Assembly (NCBI GenBank): GCA_910584205.1
Contig: CAJUAA010000003.1
Span: 133,494-197,493 of the forward strand
Source: an uncultured Lachnospiraceae bacterium
Lineage (GTDB): Bacteria > Bacillota > Clostridia > Lachnospirales > Lachnospiraceae
DNA: 64,000 nucleotides
Reading direction: 5' to 3'
A model generated the notes under the pieces. That model saw nothing but the letters and a program-made list of their open reading frames with translations. It had not been told where the DNA came from and did not search any database. Shown in pieces: positions 9,444-18,199 of the stretch. Positions within the stretch are counted from its first letter, which is position 1; every line of letters starts with the position of its first letter. Both the position numbers and the translations under genes were made by a program.

Positions 9444-10429
9444 ATTTTTTCCTGATCCAGAATCAGAAGCTTTGCTTCCATATAGTCCCCTACGGTTGTC
9501 TCCATCACCTCGCATGCCTTCTCCAGAGACAGTTTCAAAGTTCTCATGATTGACTCCACATTTTTCACAAGTTCTCTGGCCTCTCCTTTTTCTTCGCTTT
9601 GCCGCATCAAAATATCATGTTCAAATTCCAGCACTTTTCCGCCCATATCACGAATTCCTTTCTGTATTCTCACTTTTCCGGATGCCAGATGGCTGATCAC
9701 TGCTTCGATCAGCTGTTTTAATTCTGTAAAATCATAATCCGAGATCTGATATTGGTCGCGCAGAACACCAAGCTCCTGGTAAATATGCCGGTACTCTTCC
9801 AGCAGATTTTGAAGCTTTTCTTCATTTTCTTCTATCTCCTGCAAAACCGCTTCATATCTCATAATATAATATGGAAGAAAAAAGAAAAGCCTTTTCCGAA
9901 AAATCTCCTCCAAACCATATTGACCCACTTTAATGATGGGAGTCTGATAATCCACCATCACCCCATTCGGGAATTTCATGTGAACTACAAGAAAATCCGG
10001 CGTATGGTCCGTATAGCGAAGATAAAGCACACAGGAATGCGGATAATCAATAGTATACTCATATCCCGCCTTCTCCGCATGTTTTAAAGCAATCAGAAAA
10101 TCATATTCAATCATTCGGATCGCCATGGTTCCGTCCGGATTACTCTGACATTCCACATGATAATATTTATCTGCAATCTTCAGATACGAATCCGTGATCA
10201 CTTTTCCCTCCATGACCTCCAGATGTTCATTCTGAAGCGCCGTCACAGATTCCAAATCGGGATACTGTTTGGAAAACACCTGATTGATCAGCGGAATGAT
10301 CAAATGCGGCATTTTATCGATCATGGTACGAAACACATCGTCATATACGGTTCCTTTCCTCTGGCTTTCATCTTCAGCCTCTTTTTCCTGCTGCAGCTGA
10401 AACCGGCTGTTTTCCGCATTTTCCAACAT
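9440..10429 (-). CDS. Rpn-family PD-(D/E)XK nuclease / transposase-like protein
   Basis: A 329-residue protein resembling the Rpn/YhgA family, often labelled recombination-promoting nuclease or putative transposase. The N-terminal part holds the expected nuclease core: YDDVFRTMID near the start, an acidic residue in ITDSYLKIAD, and the HVECQS strand supplying the E-x-Q of PD-(D/E)XK, then RMIEYD. The C-terminal half is charged and helical, with a coiled-coil-like Glu-rich segment. There are no inverted repeats or target duplications around it, so it is not a recognisable insertion sequence. It is translationally coupled to the GrpB gene. Confidence 0.75.
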   Translation of the reverse strand: MLENAENSRFQLQQEKEAEDESQRKGTVYDDVFRTMIDKMPHLIIPLINQVFSKQYPDLESVTALQNEHLEVMEGKVITDSYLKIADKYYHVECQSNPDGTMAIRMIEYDFLIALKHAEKAGYEYTIDYPHSCVLYLRYTDHTPDFLVVHMKFPNGVMVDYQTPIIKVGQYGLEEIFRKRLFFFLPYYIMRYEAVLQEIEENEEKLQNLLEEYRHIYQELGVLRDQYQISDYDFTELKQLIEAVISHLASGKVRIQKGIRDMGGKVLEFEHDILMRQSEEKGEARELVKNVESIMRTLKLSLEKACEVMETTVGDYMEAKLLILDQEKI

Positions 10430-10443
10430 TGGTTTTCTCCTTT

Positions 10444-10473
10444 ATTATACCCTTCTGCACGCAGGTTCTGCAA
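10444..10473 (-). promoter_or_regulatory. Candidate promoter of the nuclease-GrpB unit
   Basis: On the minus strand, TTGCAG (10468-10473) and TATAAT (10444-10449) are spaced by 18 nt, just upstream of the GGAGAA ribosome site of the nuclease gene. Confidence 0.5.
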
Positions 10474-10651
10474 GAATATTTCCGTGCTTTTTACAAGCCG
10501 GCGATCCTCAGGCCAAGCGGTCATGTTATGGTATGCTTTTAATCTGTACATGGAATTCTGGAACTGATCTGTTCCTTTGATTCAGATGTAAGCATATTAA
10601 CATATTTCAGCCTGAATTACAAGTGTATTTTCGTATCGTTCCCACCAGGAT

Positions 10652-13156
10652 TCATTCCACCGTCTCCAGCGAATCCACAATACTCATCCTTCTGATTCTC
10701 CGCAGCGGAATCCATGTGGCCAGCATACAGGCGCCTGTGGAGAGCGCTGCCGCCAGAACTACCGAAACTCCCAGGGCTCCGGGCAGATGCAGTTCCCCGG
10801 TCGCCGCTGTCTCTATGAAAACTGCAAAGGCAGAACCGGCGATGCCTCCGGACACCGCGGCAGCCATTCCGTAGTAAACCCCTTCCCACAAAAACACCCG
10901 GTACAGGCTCTCTTCGCTCATGCCGACCGCCCGCTGAACCCCGATCTCCGTTACCCGGGTGTGGATATTCGTGTAAACTGTATTGACGATATTCAGTAAC
11001 CCGATCAGCCCTGTAAACAGAATCAGCCCCCAGGCCAGCAGCCGGATCTGCGCCCCGCTCTCCGCAAACTGCCGATCCGTCTGTTCATAGGAGATCCACT
11101 CCGTCCCCGGAATGTTCCCGCAGAATTCCTCCAGCGTCCGGTCAAAGGCTGCCCGGTCCGCGTCCCCGCGCAGGATCGGACGCAGCTCCGCGTAAGCGTC
11201 GCTTCCTGTGAGTTCCGGATAGATACGGTCGCTGACCAGCACCTGGACGCCGTTGACGAACCCGCTGCCGCCCACGCTGAAATAGCCGTCATAACCGCTC
11301 AGAGACTTCAGCACCGGCAGCCTCTTCCCTGCCACTGTGATGGTACTTCCTTCTTCCACATGCGTAGTTCCAAAGGATACCCCCTCGATCTCCATGGGGA
11401 TGGGATTGCGGATCACACATCCCTCCCCGGCCCTCAGCATTTCCATCTGGTCTTCGGAAAGTCCTGGCCCAAACGCATCCTCGATCCACCGGTCATTGAA
11501 GCCGAAGATCTGAAAGCTCTCTCCCACGCCCAGCCGGATATCCGTCTCCACGCCCATGGGCCGGTTCTCTCGGTCCAGATCATAGATGGAAAACTGCTGC
11601 GCCGCTGTCTCCTTTACATGTTCGTCCGCTTCCAGCCTCTCAAGCTCCTCCGGCAATATGCCGCCGTACAGGTTGACGATGGAATAGTCTCCCAGGTGCT
11701 CCGGAACCGAACCGGAGACGTCCAGAAGAGACAAGGAGCTTTTCAGCGTCACAAAGACGGTGATGCTCATGGCAAGGGACAGAACCGTCACCGCCGTACG
11801 GCCTCTGCTGCGCCCCAGATTCAGCCCCGCATAATACCGTTCAAAATTCCGGATCGGTTTCGCCTTTCTTTTTCTGCGGCTGACCCGGACTTCCGCCCGG
11901 GACATGGCGGTTACCGGCGTGGCTCCGGCTGCGGACCAGGCCGCCGGAGCCGCCGCCAGAAAGGCAAAAAACAGCGTGATCAGGGCGCTCGCCAGCAGAT
12001 ACGCCCATTTTCCTCCGCTGTTGGCGGCGATCAGACTCTTAAGCCGTCCGGCGTCTTCCGCCAGAAACAGTTCCGGAGACAGCTGGTTCAACGCCGCCGA
12101 CAATATTCCTTTTGCCGACAGCCCGCCAAGCGCCAGCCCCACGGGAATCCCTGCCCCACAGAGCATCAGCACTTCCAGAGCGACTACCGTATACAACTGC
12201 CCCTTTTCGGCGCCCAGCGCCCGGAGCGTCCCGTACTGCCGGATCCGCCGGGAGACCGCGATCTTCAGAATATTATAGATCACAAGCCCCGCCGCTGACA
12301 GAATCAGCACCGTCACGAGAATTCCAGCCGCCAGAAGCCAGGAAAAGCCTTCGTCGTTCACTGACAGCTCCGTATCCGCCGCCCCCGGATCATAACGAAT
12401 TCCCAGAGCGTTCAGAAGCGGAACATTGTAAAGCGTATCCAGTGCAGGAATGTTCAGTTCTTCGCAAAGATCATCCATGACCTCCTGAAACCCCTTCCGG
12501 TCTTTTGTGCGGATATCCGCATGATAATACAGATACTCCGTCGGCAGAACCTGCCTGGACGTCCCCTCTCCTGCCAGTCCCTGAATGAATCCGCCGGTAT
12601 ACCCCAGATAATTGCTCTCCAGAATACCCGTCAGCGTAAATTCCGCCGTATAGGCAAAGGATTCCGTCACAATCCCGTGCCGCAGGGCTTTGGACATAGA
12701 CAGGCGCAGCCTGTCTCCGACTTTCCCGTCAAAGCCCAGAAGCTGCAGCGCATCCTCCGGAAGCGCCAGTTCCATGGGGGCATTTGGCAGCCTCCCCTCC
12801 GCCATACGGGTATTTCCCGGTCTTGCGGCCATACTGTCCCCCTGATACTCCATCAGCCCCAGAGTGAGCTGCCCGTTCAGCTTCTGTTCTCCCAGAGACA
12901 CCGACCGCCCCGTCCAGCTCAGACGCGGATCCTCTTCCAGCATACGGACCTGTTCCTCCGTAAGCTGAACGAACGTAGCATAGCGGTCTCCTCCGATGGC
13001 GATGGCCTGCTGCTGCCGCATGGCAGAGAGAACGCCCGCCGACTGGGCCACCGCCGCCGTCATCATGGTGGAGAGGATTACGGCCGTCAGGATCAGGAAA
13101 GACGTCAGTCTCTGGGCCGACAGCTCCTTATATGCCAAAGTATGGTAATGTTTCAT
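10652..13156 (-). CDS. FtsX/MacB-type ABC transporter permease
   Basis: An 834-residue membrane protein with the layout of large MacB/FtsX-like permeases: one N-terminal membrane helix (about 18-40), a large extracytoplasmic domain, three helices near 275-400, a second helix plus extracytoplasmic domain (about 450-700), and three C-terminal helices. Its ATG shares one base with the stop of the ATPase gene (TGATG), so the two are co-translated. Such pairs export or extract lipids, lipoproteins or peptides, or confer antimicrobial-peptide resistance. The adjacent two-component system suggests induction by envelope stress; the substrate is not known. Confidence 0.88.
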   Translation of the reverse strand: MKHYHTLAYKELSAQRLTSFLILTAVILSTMMTAAVAQSAGVLSAMRQQQAIAIGGDRYATFVQLTEEQVRMLEEDPRLSWTGRSVSLGEQKLNGQLTLGLMEYQGDSMAARPGNTRMAEGRLPNAPMELALPEDALQLLGFDGKVGDRLRLSMSKALRHGIVTESFAYTAEFTLTGILESNYLGYTGGFIQGLAGEGTSRQVLPTEYLYYHADIRTKDRKGFQEVMDDLCEELNIPALDTLYNVPLLNALGIRYDPGAADTELSVNDEGFSWLLAAGILVTVLILSAAGLVIYNILKIAVSRRIRQYGTLRALGAEKGQLYTVVALEVLMLCGAGIPVGLALGGLSAKGILSAALNQLSPELFLAEDAGRLKSLIAANSGGKWAYLLASALITLFFAFLAAAPAAWSAAGATPVTAMSRAEVRVSRRKRKAKPIRNFERYYAGLNLGRSRGRTAVTVLSLAMSITVFVTLKSSLSLLDVSGSVPEHLGDYSIVNLYGGILPEELERLEADEHVKETAAQQFSIYDLDRENRPMGVETDIRLGVGESFQIFGFNDRWIEDAFGPGLSEDQMEMLRAGEGCVIRNPIPMEIEGVSFGTTHVEEGSTITVAGKRLPVLKSLSGYDGYFSVGGSGFVNGVQVLVSDRIYPELTGSDAYAELRPILRGDADRAAFDRTLEEFCGNIPGTEWISYEQTDRQFAESGAQIRLLAWGLILFTGLIGLLNIVNTVYTNIHTRVTEIGVQRAVGMSEESLYRVFLWEGVYYGMAAAVSGGIAGSAFAVFIETAATGELHLPGALGVSVVLAAALSTGACMLATWIPLRRIRRMSIVDSLETVE

Positions 13157-13827
13157 CAGGAAGCCACCTCCTTCAGAATCCCGTCCGCCATACGGAACTG
13201 TCTGTGCGCCATGCCGGCCACGCAGCTGTCGTGAGTGATGATGACCAGCGTCTTCCCCAGCTCTTCATGAATCGTTTTCAACAGCTCCATCACTTCCGCA
13301 CCGCTTCTGCTGTCCAGATTCCCGGTGGGCTCGTCGGCGAAGATCACATCCGGACCGGCAATCAAAGCCCGGGCGATCGCCACTCTCTGCTGCTGCCCGC
13401 CCGAAAGCTCGCACGGCAGATGCTCCATCCGGCCGCCGATCCCGAGCATCTGCGACAGACGCTCCAGATATGCCTCGTCCGGCTTCCTCTTGTCAAGAAG
13501 CAGCGGCATCAGAATATTTTCCCGCGCCGTCAGTACGGGGAGCAGCTGAAACTGCTGAAAGACAAAGCCGATGCGCCGGCGCCGGAAGGCCGACCGTTCC
13601 CTGTCGGTCAGATGTTCGATTTCTCTGCCGTCATAGGTCAGCAGACCCGAAGAGGGCCTGTCCAGCCCGGACAGCAGATGGAGCAAGGTGCTCTTCCCGC
13701 TGCCGGACGGTCCCATGACGGAGAGAAACTCTCCCGCCGGGATTTTCACGGAAGCCCTGTCCAGGGCGACCACCCTGTTCTCCCCTTTTCCGTAGATTTT
13801 GGAAAGTTCTTTTGCCTCAATATCCAT
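13156..13827 (-). CDS. ABC transporter ATP-binding protein (LolD/MacB type)
   Basis: A 223-residue ATPase with Walker [10 protein letters not shown], signature LSGGQQQR, Walker [13 protein letters not shown] and the His loop IITHD. The GNLD-type D-loop and length are those of the LolD/MacB/BceA group, the partners of FtsX-like permeases. The ATG at 13827 has an AAGGAG site 11 nt upstream; the TTG at 13836 is too close to that site. The site lies within an 11-bp inverted repeat (13837-13872). Confidence 0.92.
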   Translation of the reverse strand: MDIEAKELSKIYGKGENRVVALDRASVKIPAGEFLSVMGPSGSGKSTLLHLLSGLDRPSSGLLTYDGREIEHLTDRERSAFRRRRIGFVFQQFQLLPVLTARENILMPLLLDKRKPDEAYLERLSQMLGIGGRMEHLPCELSGGQQQRVAIARALIAGPDVIFADEPTGNLDSRSGAEVMELLKTIHEELGKTLVIITHDSCVAGMAHRQFRMADGILKEVAS

Positions 13828-13836
13828 ATAAAACAA

Positions 13837-13872
13837 ATCTCCTTATCTGATATCGTTGTCTGATAAGGAGAT
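13837..13872 (-). promoter_or_regulatory. Inverted repeat enclosing the ATPase ribosome site
   Basis: ATCTCCTTATC (13837-13847) is perfectly complementary to 13862-13872 with a 14-nt loop. Read on the minus strand, the AAGGAG ribosome site of the ATPase gene is in the stem. It could be a response-regulator operator, or an RNA hairpin that limits translation of the transporter relative to the sensor genes. Confidence 0.55.
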
Positions 13873-13898
13873 GGTAACAGAAAAATCTCAAGAAACGC

Positions 13899-15008
13899 TC
13901 AAGACTGAAAATCTGTCCGAAAAGACGCCGTGACCGCGGCTCCGCCCTCCGGCCGGTTTGTAAGCTGAAGCGCCCCGCCGTGCTTCCGGCACATCAGATC
14001 GCTGCTGTACAGCCCCATGCCGAAATGCTCCGCGCTGTCCTCCGCCTTTCCAAATGGTTTCGGCCCGCTTTCCAACAGGGATTCCGGAAAACCGGGGCCG
14101 TCGTCCATGACCGTAAGAGACAGAACACCTGCAGACAGCGCAAGCCGAAGCTCCAGCTTCCCGCGGGCAAAACGGGCGGCATTTCCGATCAGATTTTCCG
14201 CCGTTGTCAAAAAGAGTCCATGATCCATGCACAGCGTCCCCAGATCCGGTACCGCCAGTGCAGGCTCAACTCCGGGAGCCAGAAGCCGCGCCGTTTCCTC
14301 CAGCTCTGAACGAAGAACTTTTCCGTCCACCGGGCCTGTCCTCACCGGCATCTGTTCCAGCCGCTGAATGCTGCTCATGGCCTCCACGTACTGTTCGAGC
14401 CGCAGGATATAGCGTTCCATCCGGTCAAGAACCTGCCCGTCCGCTTTTCCCTGCTTCAGCAGCAGGACGCTGCCTTTTAAGACGGTGACCGGATTGCGCA
14501 GGTCATGGGAAAAGGCCGCATTGAGCCGCTTCCGCTCCTCCGCCTGCCGCCACAGTTCCTGGCTGGTCTCCAGAAGCTCCGCCCGCATGGTCTCAAACGC
14601 CGCGCAGATCTGCCCCAGCTCATCCCCCGATACTTCCGGAATCGAGAAATCCAGATCGTGGTTTCGGATACGCTCTGTCCCGGCCCGCAGCACCTGAACC
14701 GGCTTCTTCAGCTTCCACCGGTAAAACAAAAAACCGGCCGCCGCAAGCCCGACCGCCGGAAGAACCAGCGCTGCGGCCAGACGCACTCCGTCCAGCACAT
14801 CCAGAATCCGCTGCTGCTCCGGCGTGGGGTCCGGCAGCTCCGTGACCAGGCCGTTAAAGTCAATAGACACCCCTCCCTGGGGGTACTGTTCTGCAAGAGC
14901 TCCGCAAAGTCCATATACAGACAGCGTCAGCAGAAGCGCCGCGCACAGACACCCCGCGGACAGCAGGAAAAAGGTCTGTTTCAATCCCATGTTTCTTAAC
15001 CGTTCCAT
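13899..15008 (-). CDS. Sensor histidine kinase of the first ABC-linked two-component system
   Basis: A 369-residue kinase with two membrane helices (about 8-30 and 75-100), a HAMP-like linker, HisKA with His in FSHDLRNP and a HATPase domain (MDHGLFLTTAENLIGNAARFA, DDGPGFPE). The extracytoplasmic loop is short (about 45 residues), as in transporter-linked or intramembrane-sensing kinases. The start at 15008 overlaps the end of the regulator gene by 13 nt; an internal ATG at 14990 is the alternative. It should phosphorylate the upstream response regulator. Confidence 0.88.
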   Translation of the reverse strand: MERLRNMGLKQTFFLLSAGCLCAALLLTLSVYGLCGALAEQYPQGGVSIDFNGLVTELPDPTPEQQRILDVLDGVRLAAALVLPAVGLAAAGFLFYRWKLKKPVQVLRAGTERIRNHDLDFSIPEVSGDELGQICAAFETMRAELLETSQELWRQAEERKRLNAAFSHDLRNPVTVLKGSVLLLKQGKADGQVLDRMERYILRLEQYVEAMSSIQRLEQMPVRTGPVDGKVLRSELEETARLLAPGVEPALAVPDLGTLCMDHGLFLTTAENLIGNAARFARGKLELRLALSAGVLSLTVMDDGPGFPESLLESGPKPFGKAEDSAEHFGMGLYSSDLMCRKHGGALQLTNRPEGGAAVTASFRTDFQS

Positions 15009-15667
15009 CGATATCCGCACCCCCAGACCGTCTGAATATAATCCGAATCGGTATGAGCCGCCAGCCTTGCCCGGATCTTCCGGACGTGCTCCATCACCGT
15101 GTCGCTGCTGCCCGCTCCATCGATGCCCCATACGTTTTCATAGATCCTCTCCCGGTCGAACACCTGCCCCGCATGCAGGGACAGAAGCTCCAGAATATCG
15201 AACTCCCGCCTGGACAGCAAAACCGGCTCCCCGCCCACCGTCACCGTCCGCGCGGAATAATCAACGGCCAGTTCCCCGAAAAACCGCACGCTGGCGTCGC
15301 TTTGCCGTCTCTGTTCCCTCCGCAGATGGGCGGCGACTCTCGCTCCCAGCTCATCCAGATCAAAGGGTTTTACAATGTAGTCGTCCGCTCCCGCCTGAAA
15401 GCCGATGATCTTGTCGGACGCTTCCACCCGGGCCGTCAAAAACAGAATCGGGCAGGTCACATGCTCCCGGATGGCACGGCAGACCTGTAAGCCGTCCATC
15501 CCGGGCATATTGATATCCAGCAGGATCAGATCCGGCCGCTCTGCCGCCCTTTTCACCGCCTCCCGACCGTTTCGGGCGGTCAAAATCTCATACTGCGCGG
15601 AAAAATATGCCGCCATCGTCTCTACAATGCCCGGCTCATCATCCACGATCAACAGTTTCTGCTTCAT
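14996..15667 (-). CDS. OmpR-family response regulator
   Basis: A 223-residue regulator. The receiver domain has the acidic pair in IVDDEPG, the phospho-acceptor Asp in LLDINMPGMDG and the Lys of VKPFD; the C-terminal winged helix ends with VWGCGYRWNG. ATG at 15667 follows an AGAGAGGA site; longer upstream frames lack support. It overlaps the kinase gene and probably controls the ABC transporter downstream. Confidence 0.92.
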   Translation of the reverse strand: MKQKLLIVDDEPGIVETMAAYFSAQYEILTARNGREAVKRAAERPDLILLDINMPGMDGLQVCRAIREHVTCPILFLTARVEASDKIIGFQAGADDYIVKPFDLDELGARVAAHLRREQRRQSDASVRFFGELAVDYSARTVTVGGEPVLLSRREFDILELLSLHAGQVFDRERIYENVWGIDGAGSSDTVMEHVRKIRARLAAHTDSDYIQTVWGCGYRWNG

Positions 15668-15707
15668 GTCCTGAATTCCTCTCTGTACAAAAAAGGCAGG
15701 CGTTCTG

Positions 15708-17108
15708 TCAGTTTCCGGACTCTTTGTCCTGCCTGCTACAAGCATGACATACATTTCCTTCGCTGTCAATCGCCGCCGCATCGACACACTCCCGCTCTCT
15801 GCTGCGGAACAGGCAGACGCCGGACACCAGAAACATGATCCCCTCCGCCGCGGGCACCGCCATCCAGACGCCGACGATGCCGAAGAGCCGCGGCAGCAGA
15901 AGGATGGCCCCCGCCAGCAGCACAAAGGTCCTCAGAAAGGAAAGCGCCGCCGACCGCTTCCCGTTGGACAGCGCCGTATACATGGCGGAAGTAAAAATAT
16001 TCAGGCCGCAGAACAGGAAGCTGCAGGAAAAGACGGGGAATCCGGCCGCCGCAAGACGGTAAACCTCCGACGTCCCGGAAGCGAACAGGCTCACCATGTA
16101 CGAGCCGCCCAGCCTGGACGCCGTACAGATCAGCACCGACGCGGCCAGAATAAAGCAGATGCAGATCCGGATGACCCGCTTCTGCCGCCGGCTGTTTTGA
16201 TTTCCGTGCTGAAAACCAATCACCGGCGCCACTCCCATGGAAAAGCCAATATACAGGGTATTCAGCAGAAACTGCGCGTAGATCATGATGGTCACCGCCG
16301 CGACGCCGTCCTCTCCCGCCAGTTCCATCATGGTGCGGTTGAACAGAAACGTGGTGACTGCCGCCGCCAGCTGGCCCGCCATTTCCGAAGATCCGTTCAG
16401 GCAGCTTTCCCTCAGCACGTCCCGTCTCCACTTTGGCCGCACAAAGGAAAGCGTTCCCCCGGTCCGCCTGAAAAAGACGATTCCCGCCAGCGCCGGAATC
16501 AGATACCCCACCCCCGTGCCAAGGGCCGCGCCGCGGATCCCAAGGCCGCAGACCGCCATAAACACATAGTCCAGAACGATGTTGGAAAGCCCGGCGGCCA
16601 CCGACAGGAACAGGCCCAGCCCGGGTCTTCCGGCCGTTACGAACAGGTTGGCAAAGACGGTCTGTATGACGTTGGCCGGGAGAAAAAACAGCAGCGTTCC
16701 CAGATAGGCGTGACAGTACGGGGCAAGCCGGCCGCCAGCCCCCAGAACAGCCGTCAGCTCCTCAAGCCATATGGTCCCCGCCAGAGCGATCAACAGTCCC
16801 ACCGCCGCTGCCGCCAGCGTCAGCAGCGTGAAATCCTCCTTTGCCTCCCGGTCCTGTCCGGCTCCCATCTTCCGGGAAATGACGGCATTCCCTCCCGTTG
16901 CCAGCATGGTGCCGAGCCCTACGGTCACATTGAGGACCGGGCACACGATATTGATGGCGGAGAGCGCGTCCGTATTGACCAGACGCGCGGTAAATATGGT
17001 GTCCACGATCGTATACAGCCCCATGAACAGCATCATGACAATGGTCGGAAAGGCGAAACGAAGAAGCGACGCCGCGTTCCATTCCTGATCCAGAACGTTG
17101 TTATGCAT
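15708..17108 (-). CDS. MATE-family efflux transporter
   Basis: A 466-residue membrane protein with about twelve helices arranged in two halves, and MATE features such as the N-terminal PTIVMMLFMGLYTIVDTIF stretch and GLGTMLATGGNAVISRKMGAG. MATE proteins export drugs or metabolites in exchange for Na+ or H+. The start at 17108 has AGGAGG eight to nine bases upstream and overlaps the AraC-GNAT gene by 8 nt, so regulator and exporter form a coupled unit. The substrate is unknown. Confidence 0.9.
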   Translation of the reverse strand: MHNNVLDQEWNAASLLRFAFPTIVMMLFMGLYTIVDTIFTARLVNTDALSAINIVCPVLNVTVGLGTMLATGGNAVISRKMGAGQDREAKEDFTLLTLAAAAVGLLIALAGTIWLEELTAVLGAGGRLAPYCHAYLGTLLFFLPANVIQTVFANLFVTAGRPGLGLFLSVAAGLSNIVLDYVFMAVCGLGIRGAALGTGVGYLIPALAGIVFFRRTGGTLSFVRPKWRRDVLRESCLNGSSEMAGQLAAAVTTFLFNRTMMELAGEDGVAAVTIMIYAQFLLNTLYIGFSMGVAPVIGFQHGNQNSRRQKRVIRICICFILAASVLICTASRLGGSYMVSLFASGTSEVYRLAAAGFPVFSCSFLFCGLNIFTSAMYTALSNGKRSAALSFLRTFVLLAGAILLLPRLFGIVGVWMAVPAAEGIMFLVSGVCLFRSRERECVDAAAIDSEGNVCHACSRQDKESGN

Positions 17109-17952
17109 CGCCCGATTCCTCCTGTCCCGATTCCAGTACAAGGCGCTGGACCGGATAGCCCAGTTCCGTCAGAAGCTCCGACTCCGCAAAGCCCAGCTCC
17201 TGATAGAACGCCCGCTGCCCCGTATCCGCCTTGTCGCCCTCCCGAAAAGTCGTAATGCTGATCCTCCGCCCTGCTGACAGCGTATGCAGGATAAAGTCAA
17301 GAAACGCCTCCGCGATCCCGTGCCTGCGGTACTGGGGATGCACCCCCAGAAAATCAATGCTCCCGGTCCTGCGGGAATACGCGGCGGCGCCCGCCAGAAG
17401 CGCCTGATCGCGGATGACAAACGCCTGCCTTTGTTCGATCTGCCGTTTCAGCCATTCCCGGTGTTCCGCCTCCTCAAAGCAGGGGAAGCCGTCAATGACG
17501 AGCGCCGCAAGCGCCATCCAGTCCGGAATATCCTCCGCAGAAGCATAAGAGACATGGAGCTTTGTCTCCCCGGGAGCGGCGGGCGTTCTCTGCAGGGTAA
17601 ATCTAAGCTGCAGCGGATAAAATACCTCTCGCTCCCGGTATTCCAGAGGCGTCTGCTTGTACATGGCCCGGAAAATCCCGGTAAACGCCTGCCGGCTTTC
17701 ATATCCCGCCGCCAATGCCACCTCCAGAATCGGCAGATCGGAAAAGACCAGCAGCTTCGCCGCCTCCGTCAGCCTTCTGCGCCGGACATAATCGTGTATC
17801 GTCATACCCACCGTGTCCGTAAACATCCGGTGAAGGTGATATTTGGAATAGTGCACGGCGGACGCCACCGTATCCAGATCCAGCTTTTCGTTTAAATGCG
17901 CCTCGATATATGCGATCACCCTGGTAATCAGGCCGACTGTGTCATGTTCCAT
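17101..17952 (-). CDS. AraC-type regulator fused to a GNAT acetyltransferase domain
   Basis: A 283-residue protein. Residues 5-105 form an AraC double helix-turn-helix (KLDLDTVASAVHYSKYHLHRMF ... AAGYESRQAFTGIFR). After a linker, residues about 130-275 look like a GNAT domain with the acetyl-CoA motif in VHPQYRRHGIAEAFL and the AFYQELGF ending typical of the fold. The DNA-binding part is at the N-terminus, unlike most AraC proteins. The GNAT part may sense a ligand or acetyl-CoA, or acetylate the compound exported by the adjacent MATE pump. Start supported by GGGAGG. Confidence 0.85.
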   Translation of the reverse strand: MEHDTVGLITRVIAYIEAHLNEKLDLDTVASAVHYSKYHLHRMFTDTVGMTIHDYVRRRRLTEAAKLLVFSDLPILEVALAAGYESRQAFTGIFRAMYKQTPLEYREREVFYPLQLRFTLQRTPAAPGETKLHVSYASAEDIPDWMALAALVIDGFPCFEEAEHREWLKRQIEQRQAFVIRDQALLAGAAAYSRRTGSIDFLGVHPQYRRHGIAEAFLDFILHTLSAGRRISITTFREGDKADTGQRAFYQELGFAESELLTELGYPVQRLVLESGQEESGDA

Positions 17953-18140
17953 CCTGCATCCTCCCGTTCTGTATCATTTTTATAATGATCATAACAGAAT
18001 TTCAAAAAAATGTTTCATCATTCTTGCGTTTTTTCAACAGATTTTTCATCCGTTTCCATGAATCCGCCTCTGTAAAAGTTCTCTCTTTTCCAAATAATAA
18101 GACTGTGAAACCGTTCACAAACTTTTACAAACCGAAAACA

Positions 18141-18184
18141 GCATCTGTTCCCCCGTCTCCGGGAAGGCAGATGCAGGACTTTTT
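18141..18184 (+). promoter_or_regulatory. Terminator-like leader hairpin before cotJ
   Basis: GCATCTGTTCCC (from 18141) pairs with GGGAA..CAGATGC (to 18174), and TTTTT follows at 18180-18184, directly before the GGAGG site of the cotJ operon. It resembles an intrinsic terminator placed in the leader. It may end upstream transcription or attenuate cotJ. Confidence 0.55.
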
Positions 18185-18199
18185 ATGGAGGTATACTCT

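Noticed and set aside
9440..10429. Insertion sequence
   Set aside because: The nuclease is transposase-like by family name only; no terminal inverted repeats or target duplication seen.
11360..12298. 312-codon plus-strand frame
   Set aside because: Shadow of the FtsX-type permease on the other strand.
15744..17255. 503-codon plus-strand frame
   Set aside because: Antisense to the MATE gene; Arg/Gln/Pro-rich with no recognisable domain.
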